Positions 23,835-32,628 of a stretch of 32,643 nucleotides of DNA are shown here, piece by piece. The translations under genes were made by a program, and so were the position numbers. The notes below the pieces were generated by a model that saw only the letters and a list, made by a program, of their open reading frames with translations, did not search any database and was not told the DNA's origin. Source of the DNA: Clostridia bacterium (lineage in GTDB: Bacteria > Bacillota > Clostridia > UMGS1810); assembly GCA_017397885.1 (NCBI GenBank), contig JAFQHQ010000174.1:1-32643 (forward strand), in the 5' to 3' direction. Positions within the stretch are counted from its first letter, which is position 1, and every line of letters starts with the position of its first letter.

Positions 23835-26492
23835 TTAATCTTTTATAATCACAACAACCTCGGGATTGTTGGAATTAATGAGCATAAATATTTCGCAGGC
23901 ATCCTCTCCTGCTTCAAGGTACGATTCAATGTCGTCACATGTTGCGGTGTAGATGTTACCACGGCTTCGTTCATAAAGATAAACCTCGGGACCGTCTTTT
24001 TTGAGGATTTCATATTTGAAATACGGTACAGACTCATCGGAGCCGAGCATAATTTCAACTTCATCCACAACCTCGTTTTTAAGAGGTGAAAGTCTGTTCA
24101 GCTTTACGGATTTTGCCATTCCGTATATTTCCTCAACAGGGCTGTTTTTATTGATGTTATAATATTTTTTAAGTCCCGAAACAGTGGCACGTTTTTCAAT
24201 TTTATCTACGCTTCCGTCGTTTTCAAGGGAATATTTTATTATGTCGCCTTTTCTTAAGTTTTTGGCAATGTTAAATGAATCGGATGTTTCTTTGCAGATT
24301 TCCTCGCTGACCTCATCACCGGTGAGAAGCTTAATTTTTACGCACTCTGCTCCTTCCTCATCAACAACCGCAGATGCCTCACCCACAATTGAAAATTTTG
24401 CATCATCATCGATGGGCTTTTGAACATCGGCATCCATGTTTGCCACAATCATAACTGCCGCGGCAATCTGTGAATCGGAATCAATGTTTACAGGATATAC
24501 CGAATAGTCGGAGCCATCGGTGAGTTTTACAACCTCATAATAGTCATCGTCCGAATCGGCATGGACCGGAACACAAATCACATTGGTGCTTTCACCAATA
24601 AAGAAGTTTTCGGCATTAGTGTAGCCGCCAAATGAAACAATGTCCGAATTAAAGTTAAGGGAATATTTATCATAGGTGTTGCCATAGACGGTTATGTTTT
24701 TCACCTTGCCCTCCGAATCGACTGTGTAGCCTATGATGTGGTCTTTAAGGTCTGCCACATTAAAATCGCTACTACCGTTCACCTTGGATTTTTGGGAAAG
24801 CTCCAGAACTTTAAGATCGCCGTTTCGGTATTCATAGTATATCTCTTCGGTATTGTTTTCTTTTTTTACAATTCTCTCATAACTTCCGCAGGACGCAATT
24901 TTTAACTTTGCATCAGATGAGAAGGATTCTTTTTTCACATCCGTTACATAGGCATATTTTTCGCCGGAGAGCTTTTGTCCGTCGGTTGAAACAATGTCTC
25001 CTTTAAAGTCGAGAACAAAGTTTGCCTCGTCACCAAGAGCAACCTCAAGCTTTGGAACATTTGACTTTGAAACTGCAATGCGGTAACGCTTGCCGTCAAC
25101 GGAAATCCCATTATCTGAAGAATAAAGTTCGCTAACTTTCCCGGAAACAACTTCATTTGAAATAACCGCACTGCAAACCTTGCCGTCAAGACTTGCGTTG
25201 AGAGTGAGAACGCATCCGGGCTTTATGTCATCGAAGGCAGCGGGAGTACCGTCGGCATTTGAGAGGCTGATGAAGGCATCCTCGTCATCTGACAAAAACT
25301 TAAAACCGCTTCTTCCGTTGTAGAGCTCGTTATTTTTAAAATATACCGTTTTGCCGGGAGCATACACTCTTTCAATTGCAAAGCTTTCATACTCATTTAT
25401 GAAAAGAGTTTCATATTTGCGGTCATCATCTGCATCAACGAAGATGTAATCACCGTTACATATTTTAAGGAAGCTATCGGTAAGCTCTGATTTTTTAACT
25501 GCTTTACCGTTGTATATAAAATTGTCGGTGCTTTCAAAGGATATTGTTTTTGTTTTATCCTCGCTCACATAATATGTAATGCCGCTTTTTTTGATGTCTT
25601 CTGCTTCATCAGCTTTGATTTTAAGCACGTTATTGACATCTGCCATAACACCGATAGCCTTTACCGTCGGAATTTTTTTGTGAATATTTGTGATACTTAA
25701 TCTGACACTTTGACCAAGATAATCTCTCCAATTGGCTGATTGTGCGTTATAAACCTTGCCATTAACCTCAATCTGCCCCGGTTCAAGACTGCTTTCTCCC
25801 GCAAGTGAAGTAATGCCGTTATCGATTATTATTCCTTCTATTATAGAAGATTCATTTGCCGAAATTATTTTATCATATAATGTTTCACTGCTTATCTCAT
25901 ATGAATCGTCCAAATTGCCGATTACTTTTTCAAGAGGTCTGATTTCAAGAGAATTGTCAAGATACTTTGCAATATCTCCTCGCAAAGCATTGGCGTTGAT
26001 ATCAGCATATACACCCTTTGTAACGCCAAGATTTGATGCAACAACAAAATATCCGTTAGGATAACCGCCGTATTCTTCCGCCATCATACCATAGCCAAGT
26101 GCACAAACAATAAGCTTTAATGCCTGAGCGTGAGTAAGCATTTCGTCCGGTCTGAAACTACCATCTTCAAAGCCGTTTATGAGACCGAGAGAATGAGCAT
26201 AATTTATGTATCCTGATGCCCACATATCAGACGAAACATCGCTAAAAGGTGTCACAGACAAACCGGGATCTGACAACACACCGCAAAGTCTTGTGGCAAC
26301 AGCTGCAAATTCTGCCCTGCTGATCTCCTTTTCGGGATGAAACTCTCCGTTTTCATACCCCTGCATAAGTCCGCAGGACTTGACATTAAAAATTGCATCA
26401 TCATATTCTGCTCCTTGCACATCTTTTGCAACAGCAGAAAAAGACGAACACAAAAGTGCTCCGCTCAAAACATAAGCGCAAAGCTTTTTCAT
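23835..26492 (-). CDS. SLH-domain surface protein of unknown function
   Basis: An 885-residue exported protein. A signal peptide (about 1-22, cut after AVA) is followed by three N-terminal SLH domains (about 32-72, 82-135, 145-190) with GLMQGYENGEFHPEKEISRAE and GLINGFEDGSFRPDEMLTHA-type motifs, interpretable as wall anchoring. The remaining 680 residues are acidic and beta-rich (many V/I-x-V and D-G turns), with no family I recognise; a structural S-layer-like or binding role is possible. The long frame starts 12 codons earlier, but AAAGGA lies 8 bases before the ATG at 26492, where the signal peptide begins. First gene of the surface operon, with an extended -10 promoter. Confidence 0.8.
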   Translation of the reverse strand: MKKLCAYVLSGALLCSSFSAVAKDVQGAEYDDAIFNVKSCGLMQGYENGEFHPEKEISRAEFAAVATRLCGVLSDPGLSVTPFSDVSSDMWASGYINYAHSLGLINGFEDGSFRPDEMLTHAQALKLIVCALGYGMMAEEYGGYPNGYFVVASNLGVTKGVYADINANALRGDIAKYLDNSLEIRPLEKVIGNLDDSYEISSETLYDKIISANESSIIEGIIIDNGITSLAGESSLEPGQIEVNGKVYNAQSANWRDYLGQSVRLSITNIHKKIPTVKAIGVMADVNNVLKIKADEAEDIKKSGITYYVSEDKTKTISFESTDNFIYNGKAVKKSELTDSFLKICNGDYIFVDADDDRKYETLFINEYESFAIERVYAPGKTVYFKNNELYNGRSGFKFLSDDEDAFISLSNADGTPAAFDDIKPGCVLTLNASLDGKVCSAVISNEVVSGKVSELYSSDNGISVDGKRYRIAVSKSNVPKLEVALGDEANFVLDFKGDIVSTDGQKLSGEKYAYVTDVKKESFSSDAKLKIASCGSYERIVKKENNTEEIYYEYRNGDLKVLELSQKSKVNGSSDFNVADLKDHIIGYTVDSEGKVKNITVYGNTYDKYSLNFNSDIVSFGGYTNAENFFIGESTNVICVPVHADSDDDYYEVVKLTDGSDYSVYPVNIDSDSQIAAAVMIVANMDADVQKPIDDDAKFSIVGEASAVVDEEGAECVKIKLLTGDEVSEEICKETSDSFNIAKNLRKGDIIKYSLENDGSVDKIEKRATVSGLKKYYNINKNSPVEEIYGMAKSVKLNRLSPLKNEVVDEVEIMLGSDESVPYFKYEILKKDGPEVYLYERSRGNIYTATCDDIESYLEAGEDACEIFMLINSNNPEVVVIIKD

Positions 26493-26542
26493 GCATATCA
26501 TCCTTTCTGTAAATATCATTAAAAACACCTGTAATCACTTAT

Positions 26543-26574
26543 ATTATAGCATAATTAATTATAACTACAATCAA
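26543..26574 (-). promoter_or_regulatory. Promoter of the surface-protein operon
   Basis: TGCTATAAT gives an extended -10 with TATAAT at 26548-26543; the best -35, TTGATT (26574-26569), is 20 bp away, longer than ideal. The 303-bp gap 26493-26795 holds this promoter, the opposing araC promoter and about 160 bp of AT-rich sequence without other clear features. Confidence 0.55.
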
Positions 26575-26732
26575 TGTTTTTTGGGAAAAATTTTGAATTT
26601 ATGAACTATGATGTCTTATTTGACCTCAAAGCCCCTTATTACATACTGAAATTATATTATAATTAAAAATAAAAGTAAAGTGTGTTTTTTTGGTAGTTAT
26701 TTTGATTTTTTGAACTTTTGTATTAAGAAACA

Positions 26733-26761
26733 TTGACTTGGAATGATTAATGATATATAAT
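26733..26761 (+). promoter_or_regulatory. Promoter of AraC regulator II
   Basis: TTGACT (26733-26738), a 17-bp spacer and TATAAT (26756-26761), 34 bases before the start codon of the regulator. Confidence 0.75.
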
Positions 26762-26795
26762 TACGATATAGTATTTATCAGGTGTGGTGATATAC

Positions 26796-27722
26796 ATGAA
26801 TGATACGGTAAACAAAACGGAGATTTTAAACCCTATTGAGCAATACGGCAAAAATGACCCGGTATCCGAAAAAGGGAGAATTATGCGGAAAATTATTTAT
26901 CCCTTTGTTGATTTGCCCGATGAATGTATTGCAATATTTCACAGACGCGGTGCTTCGCAGACAACCGCGCCCCCGAATATCACAAATAAAAAACAGAGAA
27001 AAAATACCTACTGTACTCTTTTCTTTTTTATACGCGGTCATATGAATATGGTCGTAGACGGCAAAACCATCCATGCCACAAACGGGAATGTCTTCTTTTT
27101 GAGTGAAGAGGCTCCTCACCGCACCTACACATTCAACACCGGAGTGATTGAATATTACGGAATGGATATATCTTCAGCTTATATTAAATCACTTAAAGGC
27201 AAGCATTTTTTATATGATTTGTTCTATAACAGTACACAAAAATGTTACGGTGTACATAATATCTCCGACACAGAAAAAATCATCGAATCATTTAAACGCA
27301 TTGAAAAAAACCAAAATGAGAGCGATTTACTTTTGTATTCGTATGTCATTCAAACTCTCCACACTATTCATGACACAATCAAAACCTCCGCTCCCATGCG
27401 TTCTCCATCAATAATTAACACTGCCACGGAGTATATGTCGGATAATTTCAGAACAATACGTTCAATTTCTGAAATTGCCCGCTATTGCAATGTGAATACC
27501 TCCCACCTTTGCACAACCTTCAGACAAAAGCTTGACTGCAGTGTGAATGAGCTTTTAAAAAGAATTAAATTTCAAAATTCAATTGAACTCATACTCTCGG
27601 GAAAATCTCCCGAGGATGCCGCATATGAAAGCGGTTTTCCAAATTACAAATATTACCAGTCGCTTTTTAAAAAATATTACGGAATCACACCGAAAAAATA
27701 TTTGAGCGATTTGAATAATTAA
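26796..27722 (+). CDS. AraC family transcriptional regulator (II)
   Basis: A 308-residue regulator. Residues about 60-130 look like a cupin sensor (TLFFFIRGHMNMVVDGKTI, then GNVFFLSEEAPHR); residues about 205-308 are the AraC DNA-binding domain with ISEIARYCNVNTSHLCTTFR and PEDAAYESGFPNYKYYQSLFK. GGTGAT, matching the 16S tail, lies 4 bases before the ATG at 26796; two in-frame GTGs upstream are part of that site. It is divergent from the SLH/lyase operon and is its likely controller; the inducer would be a released oligosaccharide or sugar, which is inference. A strong terminator follows. Confidence 0.9.
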   Translation: MNDTVNKTEILNPIEQYGKNDPVSEKGRIMRKIIYPFVDLPDECIAIFHRRGASQTTAPPNITNKKQRKNTYCTLFFFIRGHMNMVVDGKTIHATNGNVFFLSEEAPHRTYTFNTGVIEYYGMDISSAYIKSLKGKHFLYDLFYNSTQKCYGVHNISDTEKIIESFKRIEKNQNESDLLLYSYVIQTLHTIHDTIKTSAPMRSPSIINTATEYMSDNFRTIRSISEIARYCNVNTSHLCTTFRQKLDCSVNELLKRIKFQNSIELILSGKSPEDAAYESGFPNYKYYQSLFKKYYGITPKKYLSDLNN

Positions 27723-27727
27723 GTATC

Positions 27728-27771
27728 AAAAAAAGCATCTGACCACTGTTTTATTGTCAGATGCTTTTTTT
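27728..27771. terminator. Bidirectional terminator between araC II and SDR
   Basis: A 16-bp perfect stem (AAAAAAAGCATCTGAC at 27728-27743 with its complement at 27756-27771), 12-nt loop, T-run on either strand, between converging genes. Confidence 0.92.
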
Positions 27772-27774
27772 CAG

Positions 27775-28560
27775 TTATTCATTAATAATCGGATACAGCT
27801 GAATTGTGTTTCCGCCGTCAACAACAAGCTCTGCACCCGTGGTGTTTCGGGCATGAACTGCAAAATACCACACAGCATCGGCAACATCACTTCCGAGTGC
27901 CACATCACCCAAAGGGGTGAAGCGTGAAGGGACATTTGCATAGAAATCGGGATTCTTTTCCCATCTTTCGGTCACAATCATTCCCGGAAGCACCGCATTT
28001 ACTCTGATGTTATATTTCCCAAGATCAAGAGCCATTGCCCTCATCATTCCAAGCTGACCGCCCTTTGAGGCAGAATAGGCTATTCGGTTTGGAATGGCTC
28101 TGTAGGCTGTGTTGGAATTAACAAATATTATGTTTCCGCCGCCGTTTTCTTTCATTCTCTTTGCCCCATGCTCCGAAAGACAATAGTTCCACACCATGTT
28201 TGTGTTTATCACACGCATAAAATCGGTAAGAGGATTTTTAAAAATCTCCATGTCAAGTCCCTGGTCTGCGGCATTGAGAACAAGAGTTTCAACAAAGATT
28301 CCTTTGCTGTCCATATCTTCAAACATAATTTTTACTGCTTCTTCATCAACAGTTTTTTCATCAATGAGAGAGTCAATGTGATAGCCCAGAATTTTCACAT
28401 GGGGGAACTTTTCTCTGTAGCTTTTTTCACTGCCATGAACCTTTTCGGCATTTCTTCCCGTGAAAACCACATTTCTCCCCTCGGATGCAAATTTCTCTAC
28501 AATTGCAACGCCTGTGTTTATGCAGGCGCCCGTGATTAAAACATATTTATCTTTGTTCAT
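27775..28560 (-). CDS. SDR family NAD(P)-dependent oxidoreductase
   Basis: A 261-residue classical short-chain dehydrogenase/reductase. The nucleotide site TGACINTG (10-17) has Asn at the usual middle Gly; Arg36 after the second strand hints at NADP. The catalytic set is complete: Ser149, Tyr162 and Lys166 in YSASK. VLNAADQG replaces the NNAG motif. The end GAELVVDGGNT is typical of sugar and polyol SDRs. AAGGA lies 8 bases before the ATG. It follows the enolase-superfamily dehydratase gene by 12 bases, so it probably oxidises or reduces a sugar or sugar acid in the same pathway. The exact substrate is unknown. Confidence 0.9.
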   Translation of the reverse strand: MNKDKYVLITGACINTGVAIVEKFASEGRNVVFTGRNAEKVHGSEKSYREKFPHVKILGYHIDSLIDEKTVDEEAVKIMFEDMDSKGIFVETLVLNAADQGLDMEIFKNPLTDFMRVINTNMVWNYCLSEHGAKRMKENGGGNIIFVNSNTAYRAIPNRIAYSASKGGQLGMMRAMALDLGKYNIRVNAVLPGMIVTERWEKNPDFYANVPSRFTPLGDVALGSDVADAVWYFAVHARNTTGAELVVDGGNTIQLYPIINE

Positions 28561-28572
28561 AAAATCATCCTT

Positions 28573-29733
28573 TTAAAAATAAAATTCCGTTTTGGCAGGT
28601 CTTATGTCCGTGAGTGCACCTGTGTAGTGCCTTAAAGTGTGAACCTGATACGGATGTTTAAGACATTCTTCTTCATCAATTTCAATTCCGAGACCCGGTT
28701 TGTCAGGAATTGAAATATATCCGTCACTATATTCCAAAGCCTCATTTGTGACATCTTTTCTCCATTCAACGTCCGAATACATAATTTCAAGAACAGAGAA
28801 ATTCGCGCAGCAAGCTGCAAGCTGGAGTGTTGCCGCATTGGCAACGGGTCCTGACGGATTGTGAGGTGCAAAGGGAATGTAATAGCTTTCAGCCGATGCC
28901 GCAATTTTCTTTAATTCCATAATGCCTCCTGCGTGGGAAATGTCGGGCTGAATGTAATCGGCAGCTCTCATTTCAAAAAGGTCTTTGAAGGATTTGAGGG
29001 TATAGAGCCTTTCACCTGCGGCAACGGCAACCGGCGATTTATCTCTCACGGCTTTGAGAGCTTCAAGGTTATCCGGCGGTATCGGCTCTTCAAAAAACAT
29101 GGGCTTGAACTGTTCAAGCTCTTTTGCAATTTTAATGCCTGTGGGTGCATTAAACCTGCCGTGACCCTCTATGAGCAAATCAACATCATTGCCAACAGCA
29201 TCTCTCACCGCTCCAACACATTCAAGAGCGGTGTTTAAATCTTTGTTTGAAATTTCAAGGTAAGATTTTCCGAAAGGATCCCACTTCATGGCGGTAACCC
29301 CTCTTTTTACGGCAATTTTTGCTTTTTCGCCAAATTCTTCGGGGGTTTTTGCTCCGGCAAACCAACCGTTTACATAGATGCGCACCTTGTCGTTGACTTT
29401 GCCGCCCAAAAGCTGATATACGGGCACCCCGAGCGATTTTCCCAGAATGTCCCAAAGAGCCATTTCAACGGCGGAAAGAGCAGACATCAAAACTGCGCCC
29501 CCTCTCCAGTAAGCATCTCTGTATATATCGTGAAAATGCTTTTCTATTGTAAGTGGATTTTTACCCACAAGATATTCTTTTATGTGTTCAACTGCACCAA
29601 GCAGTGCTTTCTCTTTGTATTCCAGTGTTGCCTCGCCGACTCCATCAATGCCTTCATCAGTGTACACTTTCACAAAAACCCAATTTGTGCGGAAGCAGTC
29701 CACCACAAAGGTTTTCACATCTGTAACTTTCAT
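28573..29733 (-). CDS. Mandelate racemase/muconate lactonizing-type sugar acid dehydratase
   Basis: A 386-residue enolase-superfamily enzyme of the galactonate dehydratase-like group. An N-terminal capping domain (1-115) precedes the barrel. Metal ligands appear as Glu189 (in EGHGRF), Glu215 (in FFEEP) and Glu241 (in AAGER); His191 and His291 (in PHNPSG) match the acid/base His residues of DgoD-type dehydratases, and KWDPFG at 150 marks this branch. DgoD has Asp at the first ligand. Such enzymes dehydrate aldonic or uronic-derived acids to 2-keto-3-deoxy acids in the cytoplasm. AGGAGG lies 7 bases before the ATG. It is cotranscribed with the SDR and divergent from AraC regulator III. Confidence 0.9.
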   Translation of the reverse strand: MKVTDVKTFVVDCFRTNWVFVKVYTDEGIDGVGEATLEYKEKALLGAVEHIKEYLVGKNPLTIEKHFHDIYRDAYWRGGAVLMSALSAVEMALWDILGKSLGVPVYQLLGGKVNDKVRIYVNGWFAGAKTPEEFGEKAKIAVKRGVTAMKWDPFGKSYLEISNKDLNTALECVGAVRDAVGNDVDLLIEGHGRFNAPTGIKIAKELEQFKPMFFEEPIPPDNLEALKAVRDKSPVAVAAGERLYTLKSFKDLFEMRAADYIQPDISHAGGIMELKKIAASAESYYIPFAPHNPSGPVANAATLQLAACCANFSVLEIMYSDVEWRKDVTNEALEYSDGYISIPDKPGLGIEIDEEECLKHPYQVHTLRHYTGALTDIRPAKTEFYF

Positions 29734-29748
29734 GTTTCATCCTCCTGA

Positions 29749-29777
29749 TTGACAAGCGTTTTTTATTATGTTATTAT
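29749..29777 (+). promoter_or_regulatory. Promoter of AraC regulator III and the propeller-AraC gene
   Basis: TTGACA (29749-29754), a 17-bp spacer and TATTAT (29772-29777) lie about 70 bases before the regulator start, within the 113-bp divergent gap. No equally good promoter was seen for the dehydratase on the minus strand, so it may need activation. Confidence 0.7.
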
Positions 29778-29846
29778 AAATTTTATATAAATAATATAAA
29801 TATTTTATGTGTTTTATTAGAAATCTTAATGTTTGAGGTGAGTGAT

Positions 29847-30644
29847 ATGGTGCTTCCCAAAATTGTTGCCGTCGGGATATATGATTCAAAAATTATAAGA
29901 CCGGGCGTTACAATAAGTAAAAACCGAAAAGTTTCTATGTTTGAAATTGAAATCCCCCTTGAAAAAGGCGGCGTGTCATATATCGATGCGAGTTCAAGAG
30001 CCATTGACACCAACATGTTAATATGCGCCAAGCCGGGGCAGATAAGGCACACAAGGTTTCCCTATAAATGTTATTACATACACATGATTTTGGAATCCGG
30101 TATACTTTACGATATTCTTTCTGATGCTCCCACGGTGTTTGAAATCACAAAACCGGATGTTTATAAAAATCTGTTTAATAAAATGATAAAGCACTACAAT
30201 ACATTTTCGGCCGAAGACGAAATAATGGTTCAAAGCAAACTGCTTGAACTATTGTATACAATAAGAATTGATACAAAAGAACACATAAAAATTGACGGCT
30301 CCTGCAACAACACTTCCGTTATTGCAAAAACTTTAGATTATATTGACAAAAACATCACGGGTGATTTGTCACTTAAAACCGTTGCAACAACGAATTCTTT
30401 GAGTGCCGTTCATTTTCACAATATGTTCAAAAGTGCAACAGGCAAGACTCTCAGACAATATGTTGAAGAACAGCGAATCAAAAGAGCAACAGAGCTTTTA
30501 CTTACAACAAATTACAATCTTACAGAAATTGCCTATGAGTGTGGCTTTTCTTCCCAGAGTTATTTTAGTTTCGTGTTCAAACGAAAAATAAAAAAAACAC
30601 CCAGAGAATATGTAACAGAATTGTATGACAGATATGAACTTTAA
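29847..30644 (+). CDS. AraC family transcriptional regulator (III)
   Basis: A 265-residue regulator with a beta-rich N-terminal sensing part (about 20-100; MFEIEIPLEKGGVSYIDAS region) and a C-terminal AraC domain (about 158-260): LSLKTVATTNSLSAVHFHNMFK and LTEIAYECGFSSQSYFSFVFK. An upstream in-frame ATG exists, but GAGGTGA lies 6 bases before the ATG at 29847. It is divergent from the dehydratase-SDR operon, which it probably controls, and followed 82 bases later on the same strand by the propeller-AraC fusion gene. Confidence 0.9.
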   Translation: MVLPKIVAVGIYDSKIIRPGVTISKNRKVSMFEIEIPLEKGGVSYIDASSRAIDTNMLICAKPGQIRHTRFPYKCYYIHMILESGILYDILSDAPTVFEITKPDVYKNLFNKMIKHYNTFSAEDEIMVQSKLLELLYTIRIDTKEHIKIDGSCNNTSVIAKTLDYIDKNITGDLSLKTVATTNSLSAVHFHNMFKSATGKTLRQYVEEQRIKRATELLLTTNYNLTEIAYECGFSSQSYFSFVFKRKIKKTPREYVTELYDRYEL

Positions 30645-30726
30645 GATAAAAAGCAATTTTGTTATATCTGTAAAAAAGCATATGAGCTAAAATAAAATCA
30701 AAATTAGCCAAAGGTTGGTGACCAAT

Positions 30727-32391
30727 TTGATTATTACAGACAAACAAATTCTGAAACAATATGCCCCCGAAAACAGACTGTGGCAAGGTATTCCAAGCAT
30801 TGAAGTAACAAAAGGCGGAAGAATTTTCGTGACGTTCTACTCGGGCAACGTGGGAGAAAGAATTGGTAATTACTGCCTTGTTCTTGTGTCGGATGACGGC
30901 GGAAAAACTTTTTCGGAGCCCGTGTGTGCATCATATTACGAAGACCACCGCTGTTTTGACCCGTGTCTTTGGATTGACCCCCTCGGCAGGCTATGGTTCA
31001 CATGGTCAATAATGCCCGATGACTATCTCTATGCTTCAATCTGCGCCAACCCCGATGCCAATGAGCTCATTTGGTCAAATCCATTCCCCGTTGGCGAAGA
31101 CATCATGATGAACAAGCCCACCGTGCTCTCCACCGGAGAGTGGCTCTTCCCCATTGCAATCTGGAAACGAAACATGCGCGGAGTCTATCAATTTCCGCCA
31201 ATTGATGACGGCACCAAAATTCCGGGTGCCTATTCATACAAAACCACCGACAACGGCAAAACCTTTGAACGCATGGGTGGAGCAGATGTCGAAAGACGCG
31301 ACTTTGACGAGCATGTTATTCTTGAGCTTAGTGACGGTCGACTTGCAACCTATGTCCGAACAGACTACGGAATTGGTGTGTCCTATTCATATGACAGGGG
31401 TAAAACCTGGACAAAGGGCGAGGATTCCGGATTTGGCGGTGCAGAATCCAGATTTCAGATAACAAGACTCAAATCAGGAAGACTCCTGATGATTAACCAC
31501 AAAGACACTAAAAAGAGAACAAACCTTGCGGCAATGCTTTCCGATGATGAGGGCAAAACATGGAAATATTCCCTCATGCTTGATGACCGTGAATGGGTTT
31601 CATATCCCGACTGCACCGAAGCAGATGACGGATTTATTTATGTGACCTACGACAGAGAACGCGGCGGTTCATCACTTGAAACAACCTATTCAAAAGCAAG
31701 AGAAATCCTCATTGCAAGATTCACCGAAAACGAAATCATTGACGGCAAAATATCAAACGAAAAAAGCTATTTGCGCCAAATTGTTTCAAAGCTCGGAAAA
31801 TATGCCCACGAGGAAGAAAACCCCTACGGCGAACCCGACAGATATTCCTATGAAGAGCTTGCAGAAGTGCTTTTGAAAAATAATAAAGACAATATTCTCG
31901 GTAAGCTTTTTGAATATTATCCCACAAACTGTGTTAATCTTCAAAAACTCGACAGCGAAAAGCTTGATACACTCATCGACAGCATTGACAAATCCGACAA
32001 TAAGTTTGAAATTCTCACACAAATCATTTCCCTTGTTCGTTCGGTTTCCGAGGAATGTGTGGATGCTCCCCCTTTGGTAAACAGAGTCAAAGAATTTTTG
32101 CTAAAATACCCGAATGAAGATATCACGGTTAAAGACATTGCCAAAAAAATCGGTGTGAGCTATCACTATATGCTTCATCAGTTCAAAAAAATAACCGGCA
32201 CAACAGTGACGGCATATCGCAACGAATTAAAACTTTCTCAGGCAAAGAGAATGCTCGTGCAAACAGATTCCTCCCTGTCTGACATAGCTCAAAAATGCGG
32301 TTTTGCAAGCTCAAGCTATTTCTCAAAAATGTTCATGGATACAGAAAAAATGTCTCCTTCGGATTACAGAAAGCTAAACAAACTCATTTGA
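30727..32391 (+). CDS. Sialidase/BNR-type beta-propeller fused to AraC DNA-binding domain
   Basis: A 554-residue protein with no signal peptide or membrane segment. Residues about 15-335 form a sialidase-fold propeller with four Asp boxes: SDDGGKTF (55), TTDNGKTF (173), SYDRGKTW (221) and SDDEGKTW (272). The region RLWQGIPSIE aligns with the (F/Y)RIP motif of GH33 sialidases, but the substrate-binding Arg is Gly, so sialidase activity is doubtful. About 340-450 is a helical linker. Residues about 453-554 are a full AraC domain (ITVKDIAKKIGVSYHYMLHQ, then LSDIAQKCGFASSSYFSKMF). The start is uncertain: no ATG; TTG at 30727 follows GGTGA by 5 bases, while GTG 30718 and TTG 30715 lie on the binding site. 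The frame is continuous, so the fusion is real unless misassembled. Confidence 0.85.
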   Translation: MIITDKQILKQYAPENRLWQGIPSIEVTKGGRIFVTFYSGNVGERIGNYCLVLVSDDGGKTFSEPVCASYYEDHRCFDPCLWIDPLGRLWFTWSIMPDDYLYASICANPDANELIWSNPFPVGEDIMMNKPTVLSTGEWLFPIAIWKRNMRGVYQFPPIDDGTKIPGAYSYKTTDNGKTFERMGGADVERRDFDEHVILELSDGRLATYVRTDYGIGVSYSYDRGKTWTKGEDSGFGGAESRFQITRLKSGRLLMINHKDTKKRTNLAAMLSDDEGKTWKYSLMLDDREWVSYPDCTEADDGFIYVTYDRERGGSSLETTYSKAREILIARFTENEIIDGKISNEKSYLRQIVSKLGKYAHEEENPYGEPDRYSYEELAEVLLKNNKDNILGKLFEYYPTNCVNLQKLDSEKLDTLIDSIDKSDNKFEILTQIISLVRSVSEECVDAPPLVNRVKEFLLKYPNEDITVKDIAKKIGVSYHYMLHQFKKITGTTVTAYRNELKLSQAKRMLVQTDSSLSDIAQKCGFASSSYFSKMFMDTEKMSPSDYRKLNKLI

Positions 32392-32602
32392 CATTCAAAA
32401 ACGGTTATCGCAAAATTCAACTTCATTTCCGTTTAATTTAATTATTTCTACTGTATTGCAATTTAGGCAAATTATTTCTTGCTATCATCATATCGTCAGA
32501 TACGGGAATGTAAAAAAACTCCAGACCGCAAAAAGGCAGAAATAATAAGCAATACAGAGTATTAATTAGCCTATAAATCATTTGAAATTACTACAAATGT
32601 TG

Positions 32603-32628
32603 AAAAACATCTGTTTCAAGATGTTTTT
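32603..32628. terminator. Possible bidirectional terminator near the window end
   Basis: AAAAACATCT (32603-32612) pairs with AGATGTTTTT (32619-32628) around a 6-nt loop. It lies 211 bases after the fusion gene; the stretch 32392-32602 shows no gene, so this could end that transcript or one coming from beyond the window. Confidence 0.65.

Noticed and set aside
30727-31800. Calling the propeller domain an active sialidase
   Set aside because: The RIP arginine is absent and there is no export signal, so the fold can be claimed but not the activity.
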